Shown: positions 34,148-44,967 of the stretch, piece by piece
How the letters are laid out: every line of letters begins with the position of its first letter
Position numbering within the stretch: position 1 is the stretch's first letter
NCBI RefSeq assembly: GCF_001866645.1
Contig: NZ_MLYP01000013.1
Location: 62,001 to 126,000 of the forward strand
Source: Streptomyces colonosanans
Lineage (GTDB): Bacteria > Actinomycetota > Actinomycetes > Streptomycetales > Streptomycetaceae
Length of the DNA stretch: 64,000 nt
Reading direction: 5' to 3'
Made by a program: the position numbers and the translations under genes
The notes under the pieces: model-generated
What the model saw: only the letters and a program-made list of their open reading frames with translations
Told to the model about the DNA's origin: nothing
Databases searched by the model: none

Positions 34148-35140
34148 TTGAAGATGTTGATCAACGTCCCGGAAACGGTGGTCGCGGACGCGCTGCGAGG
34201 TATGGCGGCCGCGCATCCCGAACTCATCGTCGACGTGGAGAACCGGGTGATCGTACGGCGTGACGCCCCGGTGGCCGGGAAGGTCGCGCTCGTCTCCGGC
34301 GGTGGCTCCGGACACGAGCCGCTGCACGGCGGTTTCGTCGGCCCGGGGATGCTGTCGGCGGCCTGCCCCGGCGAGGTTTTCACCTCGCCGGTGCCCGACC
34401 AGATGGTGCGCGCGGCCGCGGCCGTGGACAGCGGCGCGGGTGTGCTGTTCATCGTGAAGAACTACACCGGTGACGTGCTGAACTTCGACATGGCGGCGGA
34501 ACTCGCCGAGGACGAGGGCATCCAGGTCGCGAAAGTCCTGGTCAATGACGACGTCGCCGTCACCGACAGCCTCTACACGGCCGGCCGGCGTGGCACCGGC
34601 GCCACCCTGTTCGTGGAGAAGATCGCAGGGGCGGCGGCGGACGAGGGGCAGCCACTGGAGCGCGTGCAGTCCATCGCCCGGCAGGTCAACGAGAACTCCC
34701 GCAGCTTCGGGGTCGCCCTCAGTGCCTGCACCACGCCCGCCAAGGGCAGCCCCACCTTCGATCTGCCGTCGGGAGAACTGGAGTTGGGCATCGGCATCCA
34801 CGGCGAACCGGGGCGCGAGCGGCGCCCGATGATGACGGCACGCGAGATCGCCGACTTCTCGGTGCACGCGGTTCTGGACGACCTGGAGCCGCACAATCCC
34901 GTGCTCGTCCTGGTCAACGGGATGGGAGCCACCCCGCTCCTGGAGCTGTACGGCTACAACGCCGAGGTCCAGCGGGTGCTGGCCGAGCGCGGCGTCGCCA
35001 TGGCCCACACCCTGGTCGGCAACTTCGTCACCTCGCTCGACATGGCCGGCGCCTCGGTCACCCTCTGCCAGGTCGACGAGGAGCTGCTGCGGCTGTGGAA
35101 CGCGCCGGTCTGTACGCCGGGGCTGCGCTGGGGCAGGTGA
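34148..35140 (+). CDS. dhaK: Dihydroxyacetone kinase, subunit DhaK
   Basis: A 330-residue DhaK that binds dihydroxyacetone covalently through a histidine hemiaminal (His in GIGIHGEPG, about residue 218). Other family motifs are LVSGGGSGHEPLHGGFVG, VFIVKNYTGD-like LFIVKNYTGDVLNFDMA and VNGMGATPLLELY. In a DhaKLM system it works with DhaL and DhaM, using phosphoenolpyruvate as phosphate donor. Translation starts at TTG (34148) with AGGAGG five bases upstream; an ATG two codons later is also possible. It is the first gene of a three-gene operon. Confidence 0.95.
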   Translation: MKMLINVPETVVADALRGMAAAHPELIVDVENRVIVRRDAPVAGKVALVSGGGSGHEPLHGGFVGPGMLSAACPGEVFTSPVPDQMVRAAAAVDSGAGVLFIVKNYTGDVLNFDMAAELAEDEGIQVAKVLVNDDVAVTDSLYTAGRRGTGATLFVEKIAGAAADEGQPLERVQSIARQVNENSRSFGVALSACTTPAKGSPTFDLPSGELELGIGIHGEPGRERRPMMTAREIADFSVHAVLDDLEPHNPVLVLVNGMGATPLLELYGYNAEVQRVLAERGVAMAHTLVGNFVTSLDMAGASVTLCQVDEELLRLWNAPVCTPGLRWGR

Positions 35141-35175
35141 GTGAGGTCAACGTCCGTACCAGTCAAGGAGATCCA

Positions 35176-35775
35176 TTGCTCGACGCCGACTTCTTCCGCC
35201 GCTGGATGACGGCGGCCGCCGCATCGGTCGACCGCGAGGCGGAGCGGCTGACCGCGCTCGACTCGCCGATCGGCGACGCCGACCACGGCAGCAATATGCA
35301 GCGCGGGTTCCGCGCGGTCACCGCCGTGCTGGAGAGGGAGGCGCCGGACACGCCCGGGGCGGTTCTCCAGTTGGCGGGCCGACAGCTGATCTCGACGGTC
35401 GGGGGCGCGTCGGGGCCGCTGTACGGCACCCTGCTCCGCCGTGCCGGCAAGGCCCTCGGGGACGCCGCCGAGGTCACCGAGGAGCAGCTGGCGGATGCGC
35501 TGCGGGCGGGCGTGGACGCGGTGATGGCGCTGGGCGGAGCCACGCCCGGCGACAAGACCATGGTCGACGCTCTGGTGCCCGCGGTGGATGCGCTCGGCAC
35601 CTCGTTCGAGGCGGCGAGCGCCGCCGCCGAGAAGGGCGCCGTCGCCACAACGCCGCTGCAGGCCCGCAAGGGCCGAGCGAGCTATCTGGGGGAGCGCAGC
35701 ATCGGGCACCAGGACCCGGGCGCCACCTCCTCGGCCCTGCTGATCGCCGCACTCGTGGAGGCCGCCGGTGAGTGA
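35176..35775 (+). CDS. dhaL: Dihydroxyacetone kinase, ADP-binding subunit DhaL
   Basis: A 199-residue all-helical subunit that holds ADP and Mg and moves phosphate from DhaM to dihydroxyacetone. The Mg/ADP loop is SPIGDADHGSNMQRG, with GGASGPLYGTLL and GGATPGDKTMVDAL as further nucleotide contacts, and GHQDPGATSSALLI near the end. AAGGAG five bases upstream fixes a TTG start at 35176, inside a longer open frame. The gene is 35 bases after dhaK and overlaps dhaM by eight. Confidence 0.94.
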   Translation: MLDADFFRRWMTAAAASVDREAERLTALDSPIGDADHGSNMQRGFRAVTAVLEREAPDTPGAVLQLAGRQLISTVGGASGPLYGTLLRRAGKALGDAAEVTEEQLADALRAGVDAVMALGGATPGDKTMVDALVPAVDALGTSFEAASAAAEKGAVATTPLQARKGRASYLGERSIGHQDPGATSSALLIAALVEAAGE

Positions 35776-36184
35776 CAGCAGCAAGAAGATGGTCGGCATC
35801 GTGCTCGTCTCGCACAGCGCCGCGGTGGCCGAGTCGGTCGCGGAACTCGCGACGGGGCTGGCGGGCGGCGGCGTGACCGCGCCCGTCGCGGCCGCGGGCG
35901 GCACGGCCGACGGCGGGCTGGGTACGAGCGCCGAGCTGGTGTCCCAAGCGGCCTTCGCCGTGGACCAGGGTGCGGGGGTGGCCGTGCTCATGGACCTGGG
36001 CAGCGCGGTCCTCACCGTGAAGGCGCTGCTCGCGGAGGGCGACGAGCTCCCGGAGAACACCCGGCTGGTCGACGCCCCCTTCGTCGAGGGCGCGGTCGCG
36101 GCGGTGGTCACGGCCTCGGCGGGCGCCGACCTCGCGGCGGTGGAGGCGGCGGCCAAGGAGGCGTACACGTACCGCAAGGAGTGA
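35768..36184 (+). CDS. dhaM: Dihydroxyacetone kinase phosphotransfer subunit DhaM (PTS EIIA-Man type)
   Basis: A 138-residue EIIA-mannose-type domain. The phospho-accepting His is in GIVLVSHSAAVAESV; GGLGTSAELVSQAAF and VAVLMDLGSAVLTVKALL are characteristic. It takes phosphate from HPr of the general PTS and passes it to the ADP on DhaL. Only the EIIA domain is present, not the HPr-EI fusion seen in Escherichia coli. The start overlaps the dhaL stop by eight bases, indicating translational coupling and balanced synthesis. Confidence 0.93.
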   Translation: MSDSSKKMVGIVLVSHSAAVAESVAELATGLAGGGVTAPVAAAGGTADGGLGTSAELVSQAAFAVDQGAGVAVLMDLGSAVLTVKALLAEGDELPENTRLVDAPFVEGAVAAVVTASAGADLAAVEAAAKEAYTYRKE

Positions 36185-36211
36185 GGCACCGCACCATCGC
36201 ACAGGATGACA

Positions 36212-36252
36212 GGAGCCGCTGCCGTCCCCGGCCCGGGAACGGCAGCGGCTCC
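36212..36252. terminator. Strong terminator between dhaM and the chitosanase
   Basis: A perfect 14-pair stem (GGAGCCGCTGCCGT and its complement) with a 13-base GC-rich loop, 28 bases past the dhaM stop and 35 before the convergent gene's end. It is likely active in both directions. Confidence 0.88.
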
Positions 36253-36286
36253 CTCACATCCGCCCGCTTCGCCCCTTCCACGGGCG

Positions 36287-36979
36287 TCAGTTCTCCCGCA
36301 GGAACTTCCGGGCCAGCGCGTTTCCCTGAGCCACGGCCGCCCTGTGGCTCTCGATCGGGGACGCGCGGGAGTTCCTGAAAACGATGTACGTCACCCCGGA
36401 GCCCACTCCGCCGGTACGCGGATTGGCAGGGATGCCGAGGGCCTTGGCGGTGGCGTACGAGGCCTCGCCGATGATGTCCTTCGGGCCTGTGTCGCCGACG
36501 ACCGCGTACTGGATACGGCCCTGGTAGATCACGGCGGCGACGGCACCGCCGTTGACGCCGTGGGCGCGGTGGTCCCAGATGCCGCTCGCACCGGGCACCA
36601 CGATGTAGGGCAGGGTCTCGGCGCTCAGGTACCGCCCGTCGGACTGCCGGAAGGCGGTGGCCGGGGAGAAGAACGGGTCGGTCTGGCGGTTGCACAACAG
36701 GCCGGGGCGCCCGTCGCAGTCGATGTCCATGTCCGCCTTCCAGAACACGGCACCGCGTTTGCCGCAGACGGGGATGTCGGCCGGGGCGCCCTGGTCGCGG
36801 CGGTAGCGGCTGTGCGAGACCTGGACGCAGGCGCGTACCTTCGCCAGCAGGTCGGCGGCGCGGACTGTGCCCTCACGTCTCGCCGAGGGGTCGTTCGCCT
36901 GGGCTATGGCGGGCAGCGCGGTAGGGATGAGCAGGGCCGCGCCGGCCGCGGCCGGCGTCAGTAACCGGACGAGCACCAT
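36287..36979 (-). CDS. Secreted glycoside hydrolase family 75 chitosanase
   Basis: A 230-residue exported enzyme. A signal peptide covers about residues 1-28 (ending AIAQA). The GH75 core has FWKADMDIDCDGRPG, with the candidate catalytic Asp, and TGPKDIIGEASYATAKALG, with the candidate catalytic Glu, matching the Asp/Glu pair of fungal GH75 enzymes. Four cysteines could form disulfides. It would hydrolyse chitosan chains outside the cell. The ATG at 36979 follows AGAGG at seven bases. Confidence 0.9.
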   Translation of the reverse strand: MVLVRLLTPAAAGAALLIPTALPAIAQANDPSARREGTVRAADLLAKVRACVQVSHSRYRRDQGAPADIPVCGKRGAVFWKADMDIDCDGRPGLLCNRQTDPFFSPATAFRQSDGRYLSAETLPYIVVPGASGIWDHRAHGVNGGAVAAVIYQGRIQYAVVGDTGPKDIIGEASYATAKALGIPANPRTGGVGSGVTYIVFRNSRASPIESHRAAVAQGNALARKFLREN

Positions 36980-37080
36980 ACGGGAACCTCTTCTGGAGGC
37001 AATGCTGATCATTCACCCACCGTGGTGCCGGTCTGCGGCGTACGTCCACCGAGAGGGGGCCGGACGGGGCACAGGGGCGT

Positions 37081-37125
37081 GCGGTCGGGTGGCCGGGGCC
37101 GCACCGGGCCCGGCCACCCGACCGC
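37081..37125. terminator. Perfect 17-pair hairpin
   Basis: GCGGTCGGGTGGCCGGG at 37081-37097 pairs with its exact complement at 37109-37125 across an 11-base loop. It probably ends transcription of padR and/or insulates the chitosanase promoter. It is unusually long and perfect. Confidence 0.7.
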
Positions 37126-37167
37126 GCTCGCCGGCGCGGGATCAGCGACGACAGCGGACCGCGCCGT

Positions 37168-37206
37168 CGGCGCGAACTGCCTTCAATGACAAGGGAGTTC
37201 GCGCCG
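37168..37206. terminator. Second large hairpin downstream of padR
   Basis: An 11-pair stem CGGCGCGAACT/AGTTCGCGCCG, a G-G mismatch, then four more pairs around a seven-base loop (CAATGAC). It is 132 bases past the padR stop and 43 bases from the other hairpin. Confidence 0.65.
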
Positions 37207-37337
37207 CATCAAGGATCAGCATACGTAGCCCGGACGTCATCCGGCCAACGCCGCCCTCGCCGTTGGTACGGGCGTGTCAGCCCTGGCATACAGGTGCGGA
37301 TCAACCCCGCGGAGGGGACCCGTCCGTGGCGCTTCGG

Positions 37338-37883
37338 CTAGGCGGGTCCCGGCAGGTCCTCGAACTCCTCCAGGGCGCGGGTCAGCCACTGGGTCCAGAA
37401 GGTCTCCAGGTCGATGCCGGCCCGCAGCACAAGGTGCTGCAGGCGGTCCTGCGCCGTGTCCTTGCCGGGTCCGAAGTCACGTTCCTCGATCTCCTGATAC
37501 TCGGCCAACTGCCTTTGGTGAAGGGCAAGATGACGCCGCAGATCTGCTTCGATGCCCTCGGTTCCGACGACGGCGGCGGCGCGCAGCCGCAGCAGCAGCA
37601 CATCGCGTACCGGCTTGAGGTCCTGGGACGCGGCGGTCCAGCGGGCGAGTTCGGCGCGGCCGGCGGGCAGAACCTCGTACGACTTCTTCTGCCCACGGGC
37701 CGGCTGCTCGGCGGGGAGGGCGCGGATCAGGCCGTCGCTCTCCAGCCGCCCCAGCTCGCGATAGATCTGCTGGTGGGTCGCCGACCAGAAGTAGCCGATC
37801 GACCGGTCGAAGCGACGGGTCAGTTCGAGCCCCGACGACGGCTTCTCCAGCAGGGCGGTCAGGATCGCGTGCGGGAGTGACAT
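37338..37883 (-). CDS. PadR family transcriptional regulator
   Basis: A 181-residue regulator. The PadR winged helix covers residues 1-90 (MSLPHAILTALLEKPSSGLE, YFWSATHQQIYRELGRLESDG, KKSYEVLPAGRAELARW). The C-terminal 90 residues form the AphA-like helical dimerisation region (RLRAAAVVG to HLVLRAGIDLETFWTQWLTRALEEF). It lies 21 bases downstream of the FadH-like gene on the same strand and is likely cotranscribed. It may regulate that operon in response to an aromatic or enone substrate, which is an inference. Confidence 0.9.
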   Translation of the reverse strand: MSLPHAILTALLEKPSSGLELTRRFDRSIGYFWSATHQQIYRELGRLESDGLIRALPAEQPARGQKKSYEVLPAGRAELARWTAASQDLKPVRDVLLLRLRAAAVVGTEGIEADLRRHLALHQRQLAEYQEIEERDFGPGKDTAQDRLQHLVLRAGIDLETFWTQWLTRALEEFEDLPGPA

Positions 37884-37904
37884 GAGGTCATCCTAGAAAA
37901 GCCG

Positions 37905-40007
<2,103 letters not shown>

Positions 40008-40481
40008 TCAGTCCACGTCCACGTCGTCGAAGACTTCGAGCATCCGAGTGAGCACGCGCACGCAGGTCTGCACGTCCGCCTCCCTCAAATCACCGCGAAC
40101 CTGGGCGAGCAAGGCGTACTCGCGGGCGGTGACGGCATCGATGGCCGCCCGGCCGCCATCCGTCAGCCGGATCAGCGAGGACCGCTTGTGGGCCGGATTG
40201 GGGATGCTCTCGACCAGCCCGCGCGCCGCCGCGTCGTTGACCATCCGCTGCACGAACTGCCTGCTGAGCGCCTGCGCCCGGCCCATCTGCGGCACGGTCA
40301 GGGGCCCATGCCCCCGCAACAGGTCGAGGACGGCACGCACGCCGACGGAGATCCCCTCGATCGGCTCGGCCTGTTCGACCTTGCGGAGCACCCGCCGGTA
40401 CAGCGGGCCCACCAGGGCGAAGACCTCCATGAGACGCGGGGCGAGTTCATCGGAGGCGAGTGGCGTGTTCTCGTCGGTCAC
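40008..40481 (-). CDS. MarR family transcriptional regulator
   Basis: A 157-residue MarR-type winged-helix protein. DNA-binding helices are in LTVPQMGRAQALSRQFVQRMVNDAAARGLVES in overview (about 65-95) with wing PAHKRSSLIRLT. The start is GTG at 40481 with no ribosome site, perhaps leaderless. Two copies of a 17-bp palindrome lie between it and the divergent hydrolase gene, so it probably represses both. Its stop is 88 bases from the FadH-like gene start. Confidence 0.9.
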   Translation of the reverse strand: MTDENTPLASDELAPRLMEVFALVGPLYRRVLRKVEQAEPIEGISVGVRAVLDLLRGHGPLTVPQMGRAQALSRQFVQRMVNDAAARGLVESIPNPAHKRSSLIRLTDGGRAAIDAVTAREYALLAQVRGDLREADVQTCVRVLTRMLEVFDDVDVD

Positions 40482-40492
40482 GTCGGTAATTA

Positions 40493-40540
40493 TGACACCT
40501 AAGTTGTCAAAGCTTCAGTCTTTTGACACCTTGGTTGTCA
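40493..40540. promoter_or_regulatory. Tandem MarR operator: two 17-bp palindromes
   Basis: TGACACCTAAGTTGTCA (40493-40509) and TGACACCTTGGTTGTCA (40524-40540) differ at two positions, and each is palindromic in its TGACA/TGTCA arms. Their centres are 31 bases apart, about three helical turns, so two dimers would bind the same face. The right copy ends on the A of the hydrolase ATG. Confidence 0.9.
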
Positions 40541-41364
40541 TGATGCACACCTCGGAGACACAGACGTTCGAGACCGAAGACGCCTGCCTCGCCTACCGCG
40601 ACGAGGGGGCGGGACCGCCGCTGGTGCTGGTGCACGGCGGCTTCCTCGACCACCGGATGTGGGACGACCAGATTCCCGTGTTCGCGCAGACCCACCGGGT
40701 GATCGCCGTGGACGCCCGGGGGCACGGAGCCTCGTCGAACGCGACCCGGCCGTTCCGCCACACCGACGACCTCGCCGCACTGCTGCGCCATCTCGACGTC
40801 GGCCCCGCGACCCTGGTCGGACTGTCCATGGGCGGGGGGATCGCAGTCGACACCGCGCTGGAGCACCCCACCCTGGTCCGCGCCCTCGTCGTCAGCGGCG
40901 TCGGAACCAGTGAGCCCGACTTCCAGGACCCGTGGACCAAGGACACCCAGTCCGCGTACTGGCAGGCGCTCGGCGCCGGCGACATCGACGCCTTCGTGGA
41001 CGCGTTCTCACTGTTGGGGACCTATGGCCCGCGACGCACCGCCGAGGACACCGACGCCGAAGTCGACCGCCGCGTACGGGAGATGCTGCGGAGCACGATC
41101 GCCAAGCACACCGGGGACGAACCGGACTGGTCCGTCCCCGTCACCGACACCTGGGCCCGCGCGGCGAAGATCGAGGTACCGGTGCTGGCCGTCAACGGCG
41201 GCATCGACTCGGTCGACCACATCGGCATGGCGGAACGCCTCGTCCGCACCGTCCCGGACGGCCGGGCCACGGTCGTCGAAGGCACCGCGCACTACCCCAA
41301 CATGGAGCGGCCCGGTGCCTTCAACGCGATCGTCCGGGACTTCCTGCGCTCCGGAGACCTCTGA
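40540..41364 (+). CDS. Alpha/beta hydrolase controlled by the adjacent MarR regulator
   Basis: A 274-residue cytoplasmic hydrolase. Motifs are LVLVHGGFLDHRMWDDQ, VIAVDARGHGASS, the elbow LVGLSMGGGIAVD with Ser in G-L-S-M-G, the acid in VNGGIDSVDH, and His in VVEGTAHYPNMERP. The fold is like 3-oxoadipate enol-lactonases and related esterases, but the substrate is not known. Two adjacent ATG codons (40540 and 40543) start the frame and overlap the operator, so the transcript is probably leaderless and tightly repressible. Confidence 0.88.
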   Translation: MMHTSETQTFETEDACLAYRDEGAGPPLVLVHGGFLDHRMWDDQIPVFAQTHRVIAVDARGHGASSNATRPFRHTDDLAALLRHLDVGPATLVGLSMGGGIAVDTALEHPTLVRALVVSGVGTSEPDFQDPWTKDTQSAYWQALGAGDIDAFVDAFSLLGTYGPRRTAEDTDAEVDRRVREMLRSTIAKHTGDEPDWSVPVTDTWARAAKIEVPVLAVNGGIDSVDHIGMAERLVRTVPDGRATVVEGTAHYPNMERPGAFNAIVRDFLRSGDL

Positions 41365-41379
41365 CTCCCCCCGGGACCG

Positions 41380-42156
41380 CTAACGCAGAGTGCCGATCAA
41401 AACGTTGGCGCCCAACTCGGTAGAGACGGCAAGCCGGACGTCCAGGCCGCCACGGGTGAACGCCTTGGCCGCGAGCGGGACTTGGCGTTCACTGGCCTCG
41501 ACGAGCAGCGAGCCGCCGAGGGCCAGCCAGCGCGCCGCCTCGGCGGTGACGCGGCGCAGGACGTCCAGTCCGTCCGTGCCGCCGTCGAGGGCGACCAGGG
41601 GCTCGTGCTCGCGGGCCTCGGAGGGCAGCAGCGCGACCTCGCCCGTGGGGACGTAGGGCACGTTGGCGGCCAGGAGATCGACACGGCCGCGCAGGCTGTC
41701 CGGGAGCGCGGCGAACAGGTCGCCCTCGTGGACGTGCCCGCCGTACGCCGCCACGTTCCCGCGGGCACAGCGCACGGCGGCCGGGTGGATGTCGGCGGCA
41801 TGCAGTTCGGGCCCGTCGAGCGCCGCGGCGAGGGCGGCGCCCACCGCGCCCGAGCCACAGCACAGGTCCACGACGACGGCGGCGCCGTTCCCGATGGCGA
41901 GGGCCTGCTCGACGAGGAACTCGGTGCGGCGCCGGGGCACGAAGACGCCCGGTTCCACGGTCATCCGCAGACCGCGGAACTCGGCCCAGCCGAGGACCTG
42001 TTCGAGGGGCAGGCCGTCGACCCGCCGGCCGACCATCGCGGCGGCCTCGTCGGGTGTGCGGGCCGTGGAGAGAATCAACTGCGCCTCGTCCTCGGCGAAA
42101 ACACAGCCTGCGGAACGAAGCCTGGAGACGACGGTGGAATACGTCAGTGGTGGCAT
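41380..42156 (-). CDS. PrmC/HemK-like protein-glutamine N5-methyltransferase
   Basis: A 258-residue SAM-dependent methyltransferase. The N-terminal helical part (VVSRLRSAGCVFAEDEAQLIL to PLEQVLGWAEFRGLRMTVEPGVFVPR in overview) matches PrmC. The SAM loop is VVDLCCGSGAVGAALA, and the catalytic NPPY motif is NVPY in LLAANVPYVP. The altered NVPY and shorter N-terminus suggest it is a paralogue, not the main PrmC that methylates release factors. It converges with the hydrolase gene, 15 bases apart. Confidence 0.87.
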   Translation of the reverse strand: MPPLTYSTVVSRLRSAGCVFAEDEAQLILSTARTPDEAAAMVGRRVDGLPLEQVLGWAEFRGLRMTVEPGVFVPRRRTEFLVEQALAIGNGAAVVVDLCCGSGAVGAALAAALDGPELHAADIHPAAVRCARGNVAAYGGHVHEGDLFAALPDSLRGRVDLLAANVPYVPTGEVALLPSEAREHEPLVALDGGTDGLDVLRRVTAEAARWLALGGSLLVEASERQVPLAAKAFTRGGLDVRLAVSTELGANVLIGTLR

Positions 42157-42399
42157 GAAGCCGAGAAGCCTTTCGGTGGACCGAAGGGCGCCCTCGCGGT
42201 CACCCGCAGTGATGATCCGCGCTGTTCCGAGGTGAGAGCACCCAAGCCGACACAGCAGAAATGGGTCTCACCTCCTCGGCCACACACCGGCCTGGACGAT
42301 CCAAGGCCGGGGCCGTCACCTTAGCAGCAGCGATCATGCGCCGACCGCCGTTCTCCGCCCCTTCCTCGGGCCTCCACAATCTCTGCGCCACTCCCCCAA

Positions 42400-42414
42400 G
42401 TTGTACTATGCAAC
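42400..42414. promoter_or_regulatory. MarR-type operator
   Basis: GTTGTACTATGCAAC has five-base inverted arms GTTG-(T/C)-(A/G)-CAAC around the centre and lies 22 bases before the MarR gene start, overlapping the likely promoter. It fits autoregulation. Confidence 0.72.
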
Positions 42415-42435
42415 CAGGAGAGCGAGGGAGGTCCC

Positions 42436-42957
42436 ATGACGACAGCCAGGGGGTCCGATGGGACCGTTGTCGAAGAGCGCGGCGCCGGCGAGTCCGCCGC
42501 CGACTCGGCCGTCGAGACCATTCAACGCGAGATGACGGTGTTCGCCCGGCGCGCCCGCGCCTCGGCCGGACGCATGCATCCCCAACTGTCACTGGTCTCC
42601 TACACCCTGCTCGGGCATCTGGAGGAGAGCGGCGGCTGCAGCGCGACCGACCTTGCCGCGCACTACGCGCTGGACAAGTCCACGGTCAGCCGGCAGGTGG
42701 CCGCGCTGGAGCGGGCCGACCTGATCGAGCGGCGACTCGACCCGGAGGACCACCGGGTGCAGGTGCTGCACCTGACCGAGGTGGGCAGACGGATCCTCGC
42801 CCAGGTCACCGAGAGCCGCCGGCAGGCGTTCCGGGAGCGGCTGGCGGGCTGGCCGGAGGGGGACCTGGAACGCTTCGCGACGTATCTGCTGCGGTACAAC
42901 GCGGCAGCGGCGGTCATGCCGATCAGACCGTCCGCCGAGGCCGCAACCGTCGACTAG
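42436..42957 (+). CDS. MarR family transcriptional regulator
   Basis: A 173-residue winged-helix regulator. The HTH is CSATDLAAHYALDKSTVSRQ and VAALERADLIERR, with wing DPEDHRVQVLHLT. GGGAGG four bases before the ATG is a strong ribosome site. The palindrome GTTGTACTATGCAAC upstream is its probable operator. The following oxidoreductase pair starts 110 bases later on the same strand and could be part of the regulon. Confidence 0.92.
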   Translation: MTTARGSDGTVVEERGAGESAADSAVETIQREMTVFARRARASAGRMHPQLSLVSYTLLGHLEESGGCSATDLAAHYALDKSTVSRQVAALERADLIERRLDPEDHRVQVLHLTEVGRRILAQVTESRRQAFRERLAGWPEGDLERFATYLLRYNAAAAVMPIRPSAEAATVD

Positions 42958-43067
42958 TGCTGTGACCGGCAGAGAGCACCCCCGGCGGGCGCGTACGGTG
43001 GAATGCCTGCACATTGATCACGCACGACCGACCGTCCCGCACGGATGGCCTGGAGGCACCACCTGCC

Positions 43068-43665
<598 letters not shown>

Positions 43666-43673
<8 letters not shown>

Positions 43674-44439
43674 GACGACCGTGACATCCGAGCCCTTCGT
43701 TCCTCCCACACGCTTCGCGGTGCCCGGACGGATCGCCGTGAGCAACCAGACGGCCACCGCGTGGCAGAGCGCGACGCTGACCGAGATCCGCCGGGAGACA
43801 CCGCACGCGGCGACGTTCCGGTTCGCGGTGCCTGGCTGGGCGGGCCATCAGCCCGGCCAGCACCTCATGCTGCGGCTGACCGCCGAAGACGGCTACGTGG
43901 CGCAGCGGCACTACTCGATCGCGTCGCCGCCGGACGACACCGGGCACATCGAGCTGACCCTGGACCATGTCGAGGGCGGCGAGGTCTCCGGCTGGTTCCA
44001 CACCGTGGCCAGGCCCGGGGACAAGGTCCAGGTACGCGGCCCGCTGAGCGGCTTCTTCGCCTGGCCCGGCGACCGGCCCGCGCTGCTGATCGGCGCCGGG
44101 TCGGGGGTCGTCCCGCTGATGTCGATGGTGCGCCACCACCGGGCGCGCGGCCTGGACGTGCCGCTGCGGCTGCTGGTGTCGGCGCGCGGGCCACGGGAGC
44201 TGATCTACGCGGACGAGTACGGCGCGGAGACCACGCCGGTCTTCACACGCGGCGCGCCCGAGGGTGTGCCCGTGGGCCGTATGTCGGCGGCCCATGTGGC
44301 ACCGCTCCTGGCCGATGCACCTCCCGGTGGGTGGGAGGCCTATGTGTGCGGCTCCAACGGGTTCGCGGAGCACGCCTCGCGGCTGCTCGTCGAGGCCGGG
44401 CAGCCGGTGGACCGCATCCGGATCGAACGCTTCGGCTGA
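43666..44439 (+). CDS. Ferredoxin reductase-like FAD/NAD(P)H oxidoreductase
   Basis: A 257-residue FNR-type reductase. FAD motif RHYSIASPPDD, NAD(P)H-binding LLIGAGSGVVPLMSM and the C-terminal VCGSNGFAEHASRLL are clear. There is no 2Fe-2S domain, so electrons must go straight from flavin to a partner, most likely the molybdoenzyme encoded just upstream in the same coupled pair. This two-gene module would be a cytoplasmic analogue of MsrP with its own reductase; the pairing is inferred from the eight-base overlap. Confidence 0.9.
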
Positions 44440-44967
44440 GCCCGTACCCCGGTGGGCAACGCTCGCCCCGCGGTTTCGGTACCGGATGGCCGGGAACCGC
44501 CCCCGGGAGGACAATCGGTGTGAAAAGCCGTTCAACAAGCCGTTGTGATCCGGAAGCATCCCGTGCCGTGTACGCATGTGTCGATGAACGGCCGTCCACC
44601 GGCCCGGGGCCGGCGAGCACGGTCGCTCAGACGTGATCGGGTCCCCGATACCGGAAGTGCCGGGACCCCCGTCGCGGCCCACGGCAGACGAAACGATGCG
44701 ACGGCTTGCCGAGAGGCGAGGGGCTCGGATGCGCCGCCGGCGCTGCGCGGCGGTGCCCCGCCGAGGGGCTGCCGCCCGTGGCCCGGGGGTGGTGCGCGGG
44801 TTCCCCGCTCGCCGTGGACCGTGCGGCCTGGTCGCACGGGCGCGGAACCGACGCCGGATCCCTGGTGGACGTTCACCTCCGGGCGCGGTACGCCGGGAAG
44901 GCGGATCGTGCCGACGGGGGGACGGACGGCCCCCCCACGAGCGGGACGCGGCGGGTAGGAGGTCGAG
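44440..44967. other. Intergenic region with no recognised gene
   Basis: In these 528 bases all open frames on both strands are low-complexity (rich in R, G, P) and match no family. A 38-codon GTG frame at 44518 has a plausible GGAGG upstream but poor third-position GC. A good AGGAGG at 44957-44962 belongs to the next gene. The region may be decayed sequence. Confidence 0.4.

Larger units (their letters stand above)
36980..37337. other. Intergenic region with two large hairpins
   Basis: This 358-base stretch has no credible gene. It holds the chitosanase promoter side (about 36980-37070) and two separate large hairpins, annotated individually, downstream of padR. Confidence 0.5.

Noticed and set aside
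44518..44634. A 38-codon GTG frame with GGAGG upstream after the flavin reductase
   Set aside because: Third-position GC is poor for this genome, and there is no terminator, overlap or motif to support it.
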